This document shows positions 22,491 through 29,115 of a stretch of 36,902 nt of DNA, one piece after another (the first letter of the stretch is position 1; each line of letters starts with the position of its first letter). Made by a program: the position numbers and the translations under genes. Below the pieces are notes generated by a model. The model was not told the origin of the DNA. It ran no database searches and worked only from the letters and a program-made list of their open reading frames with translations. The DNA comes from Candidatus Wildermuthbacteria bacterium. Its GTDB lineage: Bacteria; Patescibacteriota; Minisyncoccia; Minisyncoccales; UBA10102. Location: NCBI GenBank assembly GCA_016181405.1, contig JACOZJ010000002.1, forward strand, positions 202,608 to 239,509, read 5' to 3'.

Positions 22491-23618
22491 ATGCTCAAGA
22501 AAATTTTTCTTGCCCTACTCCTTGTCGCAATTGTTGTTCCAGTTTTCGCGTTTGCGCAAGTCAAACTGAATCTTAGCTATCCCAACTTTGGGCCGTTTAA
22601 CCCGGCAACCAACCAAAGCCTTGGCGCAATCATCGGCTATTTGTATTATTTGATTGTGGGCATTGCGGGCCTTGCCGCTTTTGTGATGCTGATATGGGGA
22701 GGGGTGCAGTGGTTGGTTTCCGGAGCTATACCGAGCCAGGCAAGCGAAGCAAGAGACAAGGTGCGCAACGCGATCATTGGTTTGCTGCTAGTGCTGGCCT
22801 CTTTTTTGATTGCGCAGACGATTAATCCAGCGCTCACCATTATAAACATGGATTTTTTGAGCCTTGGAGACCGCACTAGTTACGGCAGATGGCTTTTTGG
22901 CGGATCAAATACTCCCTATCGTTGCGAATATGTGAAGGGTGAAGATAAGTTTTATAAATGTGAAGGTACCCTCCCTAAGGGAAAGCCAGGTTCAAGCGGG
23001 TCAGGAGAACAGTGCGTTGAGATACCGGGCGCATATGATCCTGTTGGTCTCTGCACCGTAAGCTGCACCGCAGCTTTAGGATCTGACGGAGAAAAGGCAG
23101 AGGTGACTGTGGCCGGGAAAAAAACTATGTACTGTTGTTATGAGAAAAAGTTAGATACCTGTCGCTACGATGGGAAAGACTATCCTTTGGCTCAAACAAT
23201 CGATTCTCCTCCCATCTCTCTCAACTATGCGGTTATGAAAACACGGTTCGGGGTTTATGGATGTGATGATGACGGCTGCTTAAAAGCATGGAGATGGTTT
23301 TACTCCGACACTCCTGATGTAGAGAATAGCCCCATTATGGATTCTTCTCCCAAAGGAGATACGATCGAAGGACAAATAGGATCTCTTTGGATTAACGGGC
23401 CTTTCATTGCGGTCTTGTATGAGCATGAAAATTATGCTGGGAAGAGAATTTGTTTTGACGCGCGAAACCAAACTCTTTATCCTTCTCCTCCGGGGCTATT
23501 GATTAGTCGTCTCGATGATTATGATGGGTGGGGGAACGAAACTGATAGCATTAGAATCTTGCAAGATGGAAATTCGGAAATCGACACTGTGTGTCCATAC
23601 TTTCAGGTAACGCTCTAG
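22491..23618 (+). CDS. VirB2/TrbC-like pilin fused to a cysteine-rich, beta/gamma-crystallin-like domain
   Basis: 375 aa. Signal peptide (about 1-22, ending FAFAQ), then two hydrophobic helices (47-78 and 94-112) separated by a short charged loop (SQASEARDKVRN), the VirB2/TrbC pilin layout. Residues 125-300 are extracellular, cysteine-rich and unfamiliar. Residues 305-357 read FIAVLYEHENYAGKRICFD, then SRLDDYDGWGNETDSIRIL, matching the beta/gamma-crystallin Greek key (LY...NY.G, then the D..SSI.V end). Such domains often bind calcium and stabilise secreted proteins. A leaderless promoter is predicted. It lies beside the VirB6-like gene. The fusion implies a pilin-like subunit with an exposed head. 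Confidence 0.75.
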   Translation: MLKKIFLALLLVAIVVPVFAFAQVKLNLSYPNFGPFNPATNQSLGAIIGYLYYLIVGIAGLAAFVMLIWGGVQWLVSGAIPSQASEARDKVRNAIIGLLLVLASFLIAQTINPALTIINMDFLSLGDRTSYGRWLFGGSNTPYRCEYVKGEDKFYKCEGTLPKGKPGSSGSGEQCVEIPGAYDPVGLCTVSCTAALGSDGEKAEVTVAGKKTMYCCYEKKLDTCRYDGKDYPLAQTIDSPPISLNYAVMKTRFGVYGCDDDGCLKAWRWFYSDTPDVENSPIMDSSPKGDTIEGQIGSLWINGPFIAVLYEHENYAGKRICFDARNQTLYPSPPGLLISRLDDYDGWGNETDSIRILQDGNSEIDTVCPYFQVTL

Positions 23619-23648
23619 TAGTTAATAATAGCTTTCTCAAAAAGGAAA

Positions 23649-23674
23649 GAGGACCTATTTTTGGATAGGTCCTC
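23649..23674 (-). terminator. Terminator of the 24867-23704 operon
   Basis: 10-bp stem GAGGACCTAT/ATAGGTCCTC with a 6-nt loop. On the minus strand it is followed by TTTCCTTTTT. It may also end the plus-strand pilin transcript. Confidence 0.8.
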
Positions 23675-23703
23675 GAGTTGTTCTAAGAGATCGCTGTGAC
23701 GAT

Positions 23704-24450
23704 CTACTCTGTGTGGATTCCGACGATTCTCCACACAGAGTCTGTCTGCTTAAGAAGAAGGGAGGGATCGTGCAGAAGCTTGCTTTTGTTTGTCGTGTAT
23801 ATATCGCGCGCAATCCACAGACTCTCCGCGTCTGCGATCTGCGCTGGAGAGTGGGCAAGCCTTTCAACCGAGAGTCGCTTCCCTCGTGAGAAGTGAAAGG
23901 CTCCTTGTTCAAAAACGAGCCCGTCGACACCGCGCCATTCAGGAGCCATTCGCTCAAGCTCCTGTTGGATTCGCGCGGTTTCTACCACATCTGCTTCTAC
24001 GAGTTTCATTGCTTCATCGATACGACCTCGAGCTGCGAGAAGGATGAAGGAGGCAACGATTTGGCCGCCGTCTGTCATCTCCCCGGGCTTTCCTGGTTTG
24101 GTGTAAATGCCAAGGGTGATGCCATTGCCCGGAATAGGCGCTGCGCCAAATTGTGGGATGGGTGTTGGACCAGGTGTTACGATCACTACTGGCAGTGGTG
24201 CGGCTGCGTTTGCTGCCGGATTCTGTGCAATGATCGGGGTTGGTTCAGGTGCTTTCGCGGGCGGTACGTTGGCGCCTTTTGCGCCGAGCACGAAGCCGAG
24301 TGCAAGTGCAATTGCCACTGCCGCGATGAGGATCGCCGCTATGGCGATTGCCATCCATGGCAAGCGGCGCGGCTCTCCATGAGACACCGGAATCTGGGAT
24401 TCCTGATGCTGGGGTAGAGGTACTGGGGCTTGTAGGGATTTCTGTGTCAT
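23704..24450 (-). CDS. Membrane-anchored hypothetical protein, paralogue A
   Basis: 248 aa. Short cytoplasmic N-terminus, one anchor helix (about 32-55), a P/A-rich linker, then a conserved block at about 87-150 (VVIVTPGPTPIPQFGAAPIP, then GIYTKPGKPGEMTDGGQI and ILLAARGRIDEAMKL). The C-terminal 100 residues end in a strand-rich segment (SLLLKQTDSVWRIVGIHTE), compatible with a small alpha+beta (NTF2-like) fold, but I cannot assign a family. AGGAGG lies 6 nt before the ATG. It follows the 126-aa gene by 36 nt and ends at a terminator. The block is shared with the protein at 25109-26104. Confidence 0.7.
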   Translation of the reverse strand: MTQKSLQAPVPLPQHQESQIPVSHGEPRRLPWMAIAIAAILIAAVAIALALGFVLGAKGANVPPAKAPEPTPIIAQNPAANAAAPLPVVIVTPGPTPIPQFGAAPIPGNGITLGIYTKPGKPGEMTDGGQIVASFILLAARGRIDEAMKLVEADVVETARIQQELERMAPEWRGVDGLVFEQGAFHFSRGKRLSVERLAHSPAQIADAESLWIARDIYTTNKSKLLHDPSLLLKQTDSVWRIVGIHTE

Positions 24451-24486
24451 TTCTGGCCTCCTTCTTGCTGGCCGGCGGCATTCGTT

Positions 24487-24867
24487 TTAGTAGCCCAGTT
24501 TGCGTATAGCAGCCCGTGCCGCTGCGTAGTTCGGATAAAGCCCCGCATCTACGTAGATACAGGCTATCCAGGCGTATTGGTCGCCGTTGGTTGTTATAGT
24601 TCCTCTGACGGGCCACTGTTCAAAAGGTATTCCCGCCTTGCGGAAGCAGTTGGCGAGAATCGTATTCTGTACGTTCGCAGGCTTTGCCGCGAAGGTCTGC
24701 GCAGCTCTGTTGAGGGCTGCTTCGGAAACCCCCCTCTCGGGAAGCGAGATCGACGGCATGCTCCAGGCCCCGGTTGCGAACAAGGTTCCAAACGCGGTGG
24801 CAGCCATCGCCACCAAGATGATGGCAATCCAAAGTCCTGTGGGGAATCGGCTAACTCTTTGCTGCAT
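24487..24867 (-). CDS. Small anchored hypothetical protein
   Basis: 126 aa. One anchor helix (about 12-33), then an outer domain with two cysteines (NCFRKAGIPFEQWP and YAWIACIYVDAGLYP) that could form a disulfide, ending YAAARAAIRKLGY. No family recognised. AGGAAGG lies 6 nt before the ATG, preceded by a long leader with a hairpin (GCCCAGGTTTGGGC) and a TTGACA promoter. First gene of the operon with paralogue A, whose start context (CCAGAAATG) is almost identical. Confidence 0.65.
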   Translation of the reverse strand: MQQRVSRFPTGLWIAIILVAMAATAFGTLFATGAWSMPSISLPERGVSEAALNRAAQTFAAKPANVQNTILANCFRKAGIPFEQWPVRGTITTNGDQYAWIACIYVDAGLYPNYAAARAAIRKLGY

Positions 24868-24945
24868 TTCTGGCCTTCCTTTCGTCTGTCAGTATCCAAA
24901 AAGTAGGTGCGAACGCCCAAACCTGGGCGCGTTAAAGCTATTTTA

Positions 24946-24975
24946 ATTCTACTACTGTTTTTTGCAATTTGTCAA
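24946..24975 (-). promoter_or_regulatory. Promoter of the 24867-23704 operon
   Basis: TTGACA, 18 nt, TAGAAT on the minus strand. About 70 nt of leader follow, including a stem of GCCCA and TGGGC. The rest of 24976-25074 shows no gene. Confidence 0.75.
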
Positions 24976-25074
24976 TGTTTTCAAAGTAAAATCTCGTCTT
25001 TGGTTTGAAAACGAAAGTGAGAGCCCAGAATCAAATAGCAAGAATGTTTTTAATAAAGTTTCCTCAAAAAGAAA

Positions 25075-25103
25075 AGAGGAGTCGCGCTGTGCGCAACTCC
25101 TCT
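25075..25103 (-). terminator. Terminator of the 26104-25109 gene
   Basis: AGAGGAGT...ACTCCTCT (8 bp) with inner GCGC/GCGC. On the minus strand it is followed by TTTTCTTTTTGAGG. The tract resembles the one after the paralogue at 23649. Confidence 0.8.
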
Positions 25104-25108
25104 CGCTC

Positions 25109-26104
25109 CTAACAGGGAGCGAGTTTTGTGATGTTTCCATCCGCCACTTCTACACACACGCGTGCAATCGCTGCGTTTAGTAGAAGGGATATATTGTAAA
25201 GGGCCTCCTTGGGTTCCTGTCTGGCCTCCATGATTGTGATGGCATCCCCACGAGAGAGGAGTCGTCCGGACTTTGTCTCGAAGTGTGCCCTCCACTTTTC
25301 TCGATCTGCGACGGGCGCAAATATAACAGCTTCGTCAATTCTTCCACTTGCCGCTAGGAAGTAGATCGCAGCGATTCTTTCCACCACCAGCTTGGGGTTT
25401 GTGGGTATGCTGTTAAAAGTGAGAAGGGTTCTCTCATCGTAACGGTAGCCGGAGAATGGAATGATCTTCGGCGGTTCGGGGTAGTAGATACGCCAGGGTT
25501 CAAGCCCTGATTTGGAGAGGCCGAATCCGTTTAGTGAGTCGTCTTCCGTGCGCCGGTCCACAAGGCGGACAGCGTTTCCGGTGTCCAGATCGTATACATC
25601 GTCGTAAAATACGGCGGACCCGGGGTACGGGCGCCGCGCTGCGCTGAAGCTTCTGATCTCTACGCCCTTCTTGAATGCGTTGGGGTAACGTTCTCGAAGC
25701 AGTTTTGCTTGCCGAACGAGCGTTTCAGAGGAGATAGTAAGCTTGAGCGCTTCGTCTATACGGCCGCTGCTGGCGAGAAGGATGAAGGAGGCGGCGATTT
25801 GACCGCCATCTGTCATTTCTTCCGGCTTCCCCGGCTTGGTGTAAATGCCGAGCGTAATTTCATTGCCCGGAATAGGCGCTGCGCCAAATTGAGGGACGGG
25901 TGTGGGCCCGGGTGTTACTATTACCACTGGCACCGGTGAGACTTGACCGGAAGTCTGCCCTTGGCTTGGGGTGGAAGGAAGCGAAGCCGGGGGTGCGCCG
26001 GGCTTGATGATTGCGATAGTCACCAGTACGGTTGCAACCACGATTGCCAAGACGGTAACTCCGCCTACCAAGAAGGCATTTCGAGTCGTTTTGTTCTGTA
26101 GCAT
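25109..26104 (-). CDS. Membrane-anchored hypothetical protein, paralogue B
   Basis: 331 aa from ATG 26104 (MLQNKTTRNAFLVGG; the frame is open to 26149). One anchor helix (about 10-33), a P/S/T linker, then the block shared with paralogue A (VVIVTPGPTPVPQFGAAPIP, GIYTKPGKPEEMTDGGQI, ILLASSGRIDEALKL). A second, weaker copy of the GRIDEA helix pair occurs near 250 (RIAAIYFLAASGRIDEAVIF), so the protein may hold two related units. The C-terminal part ends IARVCVEVADGNITKLAPC. AAGGAAGG precedes the start, with a TTGACA promoter further upstream. Its own terminator follows. The function is unknown; the anchored, outward-facing layout suggests an envelope role. Confidence 0.72.
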   Translation of the reverse strand: MLQNKTTRNAFLVGGVTVLAIVVATVLVTIAIIKPGAPPASLPSTPSQGQTSGQVSPVPVVIVTPGPTPVPQFGAAPIPGNEITLGIYTKPGKPEEMTDGGQIAASFILLASSGRIDEALKLTISSETLVRQAKLLRERYPNAFKKGVEIRSFSAARRPYPGSAVFYDDVYDLDTGNAVRLVDRRTEDDSLNGFGLSKSGLEPWRIYYPEPPKIIPFSGYRYDERTLLTFNSIPTNPKLVVERIAAIYFLAASGRIDEAVIFAPVADREKWRAHFETKSGRLLSRGDAITIMEARQEPKEALYNISLLLNAAIARVCVEVADGNITKLAPC

Positions 26105-26178
26105 CGGAGACCCCCTTCCTTTAATTCCGCATTCAGAGAGTGGGCGCAACGCAAATGTAGGTTCTGGGAACTATCGTG

Positions 26179-26207
26179 ATTCTGCCAGAGTTTTCTGAAA
26201 TTGTCAA
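26179..26207 (-). promoter_or_regulatory. Promoter of paralogue B gene
   Basis: TTGACA, 17 nt, CAGAAT on the minus strand. Start near 26172, leader about 68 nt with a GTTC-CCA-GAAC hairpin. No gene is seen in 26105-26254. Confidence 0.7.
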
Positions 26208-26254
26208 ATTGAAAACAAAGGTTTGTGCCTTAGGCGCCGCATAAGATGTTATCC

Positions 26255-26686
26255 TTAAAATTCGTACCAGCGGCCAAAAATGCTTATGTTAAATTCAAAA
26301 ATGCCCAGGAGAAAATTGAGAAACAGCCAGGAGAAAAGTAGAATGAGTACTCCCTTGATTACCGCTGCCCAGATGCTTCGTACTTTGGCGAGAACTTCCG
26401 GGCCGCCAAACTGAAAGAAAAAGATGGCTCCTGTGGCAACCACGAGTATAACAATAATGAGCGGTGTGAGCTTCCAGAGCACGAAGGTGAGTAGGGTTTG
26501 CAGGAGTAAGAAGAGATGTTGAGACCCGCATGGATTGGTTTCGTTCCAAGGGGTTTCGGGGTTATCCCGATCTACCCCACAAGGCACCAGGCCATAGGGC
26601 GTTTGGGCATCAGCTAAAGATGGTATTGCCGCGATAAGAAGAATTCCGACTGCAAAGAAAAGAAACAGAAGAGATAAACGAGTCAT
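26255..26686 (-). CDS. VirB2/TrbC-like small membrane protein
   Basis: 143 aa. Signal peptide (about 1-27, ending LADAQ), a short outer segment with two cysteines (VPCGVDRDNPETPWNETNPC), then two or three hydrophobic stretches: HLFLLLQTLLTFVLWKLTPL, IIVILVVATGAIFFFQFGG and IKGVLILLFSWLFLNFLLGI. The pair of helices around a short charged loop (GPEVLAKVRSIW) is the VirB2/TrbC pilin layout. It probably supplies a second pilin-like subunit for the VirB4/VirB6-like machine. TATAAT lies 6 nt before the ATG, overlapping the end of rsmA, so it should have a leaderless transcript of its own. Confidence 0.75.
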   Translation of the reverse strand: MTRLSLLFLFFAVGILLIAAIPSLADAQTPYGLVPCGVDRDNPETPWNETNPCGSQHLFLLLQTLLTFVLWKLTPLIIVILVVATGAIFFFQFGGPEVLAKVRSIWAAVIKGVLILLFSWLFLNFLLGIFEFNISIFGRWYEF

Positions 26687-26692
26687 TGCTTT

Positions 26693-26721
26693 ATTATAGA
26701 GTGTTTGTGAGGTTTATCCAA
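26693..26721 (-). promoter_or_regulatory. Leaderless promoter inside the rsmA 3' end
   Basis: TTGGAT, 17 nt, TATAAT, then 6 nt to ATG 26686. The -10 overlaps the rsmA stop codon. Confidence 0.55.
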
Positions 26722-27545
26722 TCTTGGATTGAGAGAGTTTCTGCTCGCCGGGCAGGCTGCACGGTATTTTGTAAAAGCCATTGTTCTGCTTTTGCGCGGG
26801 GGAGGGCAAGTTCTTTTGACAAATTATTCACAAGTTGCTTTCTGGGCTGCTTAAATCCCGCTTTTACCACTGTGAAAAACTTGGGGAAATCTATGGAATA
26901 AGGCTGGGGGAAAGGTGTGATTTTCAGAATGGCAGCATCTACTTTTGGCTTGGGCCAGAATGCCGTTTTTTTGATATAGGAAATGATTTCTGGCGTTGCG
27001 TACACTTGTACTGATGCAGCAAGAATACTCATTTTTGGCGGTTTTGCGCAAATGCGCTGGGCTACTTCTTTCTGCACAATAAGCGTTAGCGATTCAGGCT
27101 GCTGGTCACTTTCCAGAAACTTCCTTATAGCCGGCGCGGTTATGTAGTAGGGTAGGTTGGCAACGACTTTGTATGCTTTTGGAATTTGAAACTTGGGATT
27201 TCCTTGAGTTTTGAGCCTTGAGTCTTGAATATTTGCTTTCAGGGCGTCCCCGTGGATTATCTCTATATTCTTGAATCCAGAGAGAGTTTCTCTGAGTATC
27301 TCTACCATTTTTTTGTCTTTTTCAACAGCGATAACTTTTCTTGCCGCCAGAGCGAGCTCTTGGGTTAAAGTGCCAATTCCGGGCCCAATTTCTAAAATGG
27401 TGTCGTTGGACTGGATAGCAGAGGTGGCCACAAGTTTCTTGACGGTCCCCCGGTTAATTAGAAAGTTCTGGCCGAACCCTTTGCTGGGCCGGATGCCGTG
27501 TTTTAAGAGTATTTCTTTAACAAGACGAAGAGAAGTAAGGTTCAT
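26694..27545 (-). CDS. rsmA: 16S rRNA (adenine1518/1519-N6) dimethyltransferase RsmA/KsgA
   Basis: 283 aa. KGFGQNFLIN near the start, SAM-binding LEIGPGIGTLT, acidic VEKDKKM, catalytic NLPYYIT, and the C-terminal helical domain (FTVVKAGFKQPRKQLVNNLS). Dimethylates two adjacent adenines in helix 45 of 16S rRNA during 30S maturation. A segment of about 18 residues (QDSRLKTQGNPKFQIPK) sits between the SAM domain's HGDALK and VVANLPYY, where the family normally has a shorter link; its DNA is repeat-like. TACAAT ends 6 nt before the ATG. Confidence 0.95.
   Translation of the reverse strand: MNLTSLRLVKEILLKHGIRPSKGFGQNFLINRGTVKKLVATSAIQSNDTILEIGPGIGTLTQELALAARKVIAVEKDKKMVEILRETLSGFKNIEIIHGDALKANIQDSRLKTQGNPKFQIPKAYKVVANLPYYITAPAIRKFLESDQQPESLTLIVQKEVAQRICAKPPKMSILAASVQVYATPEIISYIKKTAFWPKPKVDAAILKITPFPQPYSIDFPKFFTVVKAGFKQPRKQLVNNLSKELALPRAKAEQWLLQNTVQPARRAETLSIQDWINLTNTL
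27177..27230. repeat. Low-complexity in-frame insertion in rsmA
   Basis: The plus strand shows repeated TTGAG units (CTTGAGTTTTGAGCCTTGAG) next to a TTTGAAACTTGGGATTTCC tract. It encodes SRLKTQGNPKFQIPK, placed just before the catalytic motif. Confidence 0.55.
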
Positions 27546-27551
27546 AGGATT

Positions 27552-27580
27552 ATTGTACGCCTTTTACGTGCGTGTGCCAG
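27552..27580 (-). promoter_or_regulatory. Leaderless promoter of rsmA
   Basis: CTGGCA, 17 nt, TACAAT, 6 nt, ATG 27545. The weak -35 lies in a palindrome (GTGCCAGGCAC). Confidence 0.5.
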
Positions 27581-27624
27581 GCACAATTCTGCGCCTGGCT
27601 ACAAGGCGCCGTCTGGCGCCTTGT
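27574..27624. repeat. Paired palindromes between rsmA and the M23 gene
   Basis: GTGCCAGGCAC (27574-27584) can also pair through GCCAGGC with GCCTGGC (27593-27599). It is followed directly by a perfect 10-bp hairpin ACAAGGCGCC-GTCT-GGCGCCTTGT (27601-27624). No T-run follows. They lie between divergent promoters. Confidence 0.7.
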
Positions 27625-27635
27625 GGATAACAACC

Positions 27636-27664
27636 TTGACCTGGAGGCAGAGAAGAGCTATAAA
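27636..27664 (+). promoter_or_regulatory. Promoter of the LysM/M23 gene
   Basis: TTGACC, 17 nt, TATAAA. Start near 27671, so the leader is about 5 nt. Confidence 0.7.
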
Positions 27665-27675
27665 AGATACAGTCT

Positions 27676-28734
27676 ATGAGGAAACGGGACGACGAAATCT
27701 CGAGTCAGCGTAGAGCACGAACACCTCTTTTGTACGTAGCTCTGGGAGCTATTTTTTTGTTGGCTGTAACTGGAATAAGCTTAAAAGCGCTAGCGAGTAC
27801 CCCTGGGGTTCAAGTAAATATGTTGCTTTTGGCACAGACTTCTCAGGGAGGAAACGGGCAGCTTCCCTTACAAGTTCGGCCGGCTTCTGTCGTAGCATTT
27901 GAAGCTCCAGAACTCGTTTTGCTCGACAAAACGAGCGTGAGGGCCATAACTCCTCCCCAGAACCTAAGCGCGAGTGTGCTGGGAGCTCTTATTGGCGACT
28001 CTTCGACCGATTCAGGAAGCAGCCGGGAGGTTCAACATTATGTGGTAGAAAAAGGCGATACAATTGCTTCTTTGGCAGAGCGCTTTGGCATTTCAGCCGA
28101 CACAATTATATGGGCAAACAATTTAAACTCCTCTTCCCAGCTCACTCCGGAAGAGGAGTTGCTCATCTTACCTACCTCGGGAGCCCTGCACTTGGTGCGG
28201 CCGGGTGATACTCTAAGCGAGATTGCTGTGTGGTATAAGGGCGATATAGATGAGATTCTGTACTTTAACGAAATAACTGACGCAAAAGATATTTTCGTGG
28301 GAGATCTTCTCATTATTCCGGGAGGAATCAAGCCTGCGCAACTTCCTGCGGGCCGGCTTACGCAATTGGCAGGAGGGTACTTTATGATGCCAGTGCCGCG
28401 CTCTTATAAGATTACGCAGGGATTGCATCCGTTTAACGCAATTGACTTTGCAAATGGTTCTTGTGGAGGACCGGCGTATGCGGCGGCTGGCGGACTTGTG
28501 CAGAGAGTGGGGTACGACGGCGTAGCCGGCAATTATGTGCGGATTATGCACGACAACGGCGTGGTTACGCTCTACGGCCATCTTTCAGGGCAAACCGTGA
28601 GCTCGGGAGAAAGAGTCGGACGAGGCCAGATTGTAGGTTACATTGGCTATTCAGGATATACGATCCCCTCGGGACCACGCGGCTGCCATCTTCACTTTGA
28701 AGTTCGTGGCGCAACCAACCCATTTCTAAAATAG
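27676..28734 (+). CDS. LysM-containing M23 family peptidase
   Basis: 352 aa. Basic N-terminus with one anchor helix (about 18-40), a linker, two LysM peptidoglycan-binding repeats (HYVVEKGDTIASLAERFGIS and HLVRPGDTLSEIAVWYKGDI), then an M23 LytM-type domain with the zinc ligands of LHPFNAIDFA (H-x5-D) and CHLHFE, plus YGHLS. These residues are intact, so it is probably an active endopeptidase that cuts wall crossbridges. In reduced type IV secretion systems such enzymes can open the wall, and the location fits, though growth and division are equally possible. Divergent from rsmA; convergent with the zinc-finger gene 5 nt downstream. Confidence 0.9.
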   Translation: MRKRDDEISSQRRARTPLLYVALGAIFLLAVTGISLKALASTPGVQVNMLLLAQTSQGGNGQLPLQVRPASVVAFEAPELVLLDKTSVRAITPPQNLSASVLGALIGDSSTDSGSSREVQHYVVEKGDTIASLAERFGISADTIIWANNLNSSSQLTPEEELLILPTSGALHLVRPGDTLSEIAVWYKGDIDEILYFNEITDAKDIFVGDLLIIPGGIKPAQLPAGRLTQLAGGYFMMPVPRSYKITQGLHPFNAIDFANGSCGGPAYAAAGGLVQRVGYDGVAGNYVRIMHDNGVVTLYGHLSGQTVSSGERVGRGQIVGYIGYSGYTIPSGPRGCHLHFEVRGATNPFLK

Positions 28735-28739
28735 AGAAA

Positions 28740-29111
28740 CTATTTGCACTTGCCACAGAGGCGGGCTTCTGGAGAGATTTCAAGACGCTCTGGAGCAATA
28801 GGGCTGCCGCAGTTCTCGCATATGCCATATTCCCCTTTTGCGATGCGCTCAAGCGCATCGTTTACGTCTTTTAACTGATTTTCAAAATTAAATTCCAGAT
28901 GAAGTTTCGTGGAATATTCTTCCACTTCATCTGCGGCTTCCTCCAGATTGCCCTCCGGCACGCGAGGATATTTAGTGTCCCAGTCACCCTTTACATTGGG
29001 ATCTTTCGTGGCAAACGAACTAAGTTGAGCCTCTAATTGCCCTTTCTTTTTCTGAAGTTGCGTTTTGTACTCCGCAAGGGTTTCCGGGGTGATTTTGTTG
29101 TTGTTTTGCAT
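28740..29111 (-). CDS. DksA/TraR-type zinc-finger protein
   Basis: 123 aa. The N-terminal 80 residues form a coiled-coil-like helix pair (AEYKTQLQKKKGQLEAQLSS, then ALERIAKGEYG). The C-terminal four-cysteine finger is CENCGSPIAPERLEISPEARLC and CGKC. DksA relatives enter the RNA polymerase secondary channel and modulate initiation, often with ppGpp; whether this one does is unknown. It starts 4 nt after the GH3-like gene stop in the same direction, so the two are cotranscribed. Confidence 0.88.
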   Translation of the reverse strand: MQNNNKITPETLAEYKTQLQKKKGQLEAQLSSFATKDPNVKGDWDTKYPRVPEGNLEEAADEVEEYSTKLHLEFNFENQLKDVNDALERIAKGEYGICENCGSPIAPERLEISPEARLCGKCK

Positions 29112-29115
29112 ATAG

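Noticed and set aside
23619-23648. Separate terminator for the pilin-crystallin gene
   Set aside because: Only the shared hairpin at 23649-23674 is present, and its T-run is on the minus strand.
24577-24946. Plus-strand frames opposite the small anchored protein
   Set aside because: The minus frame has a promoter, an SD-like run, an anchor helix and operon context; the plus frames have none.
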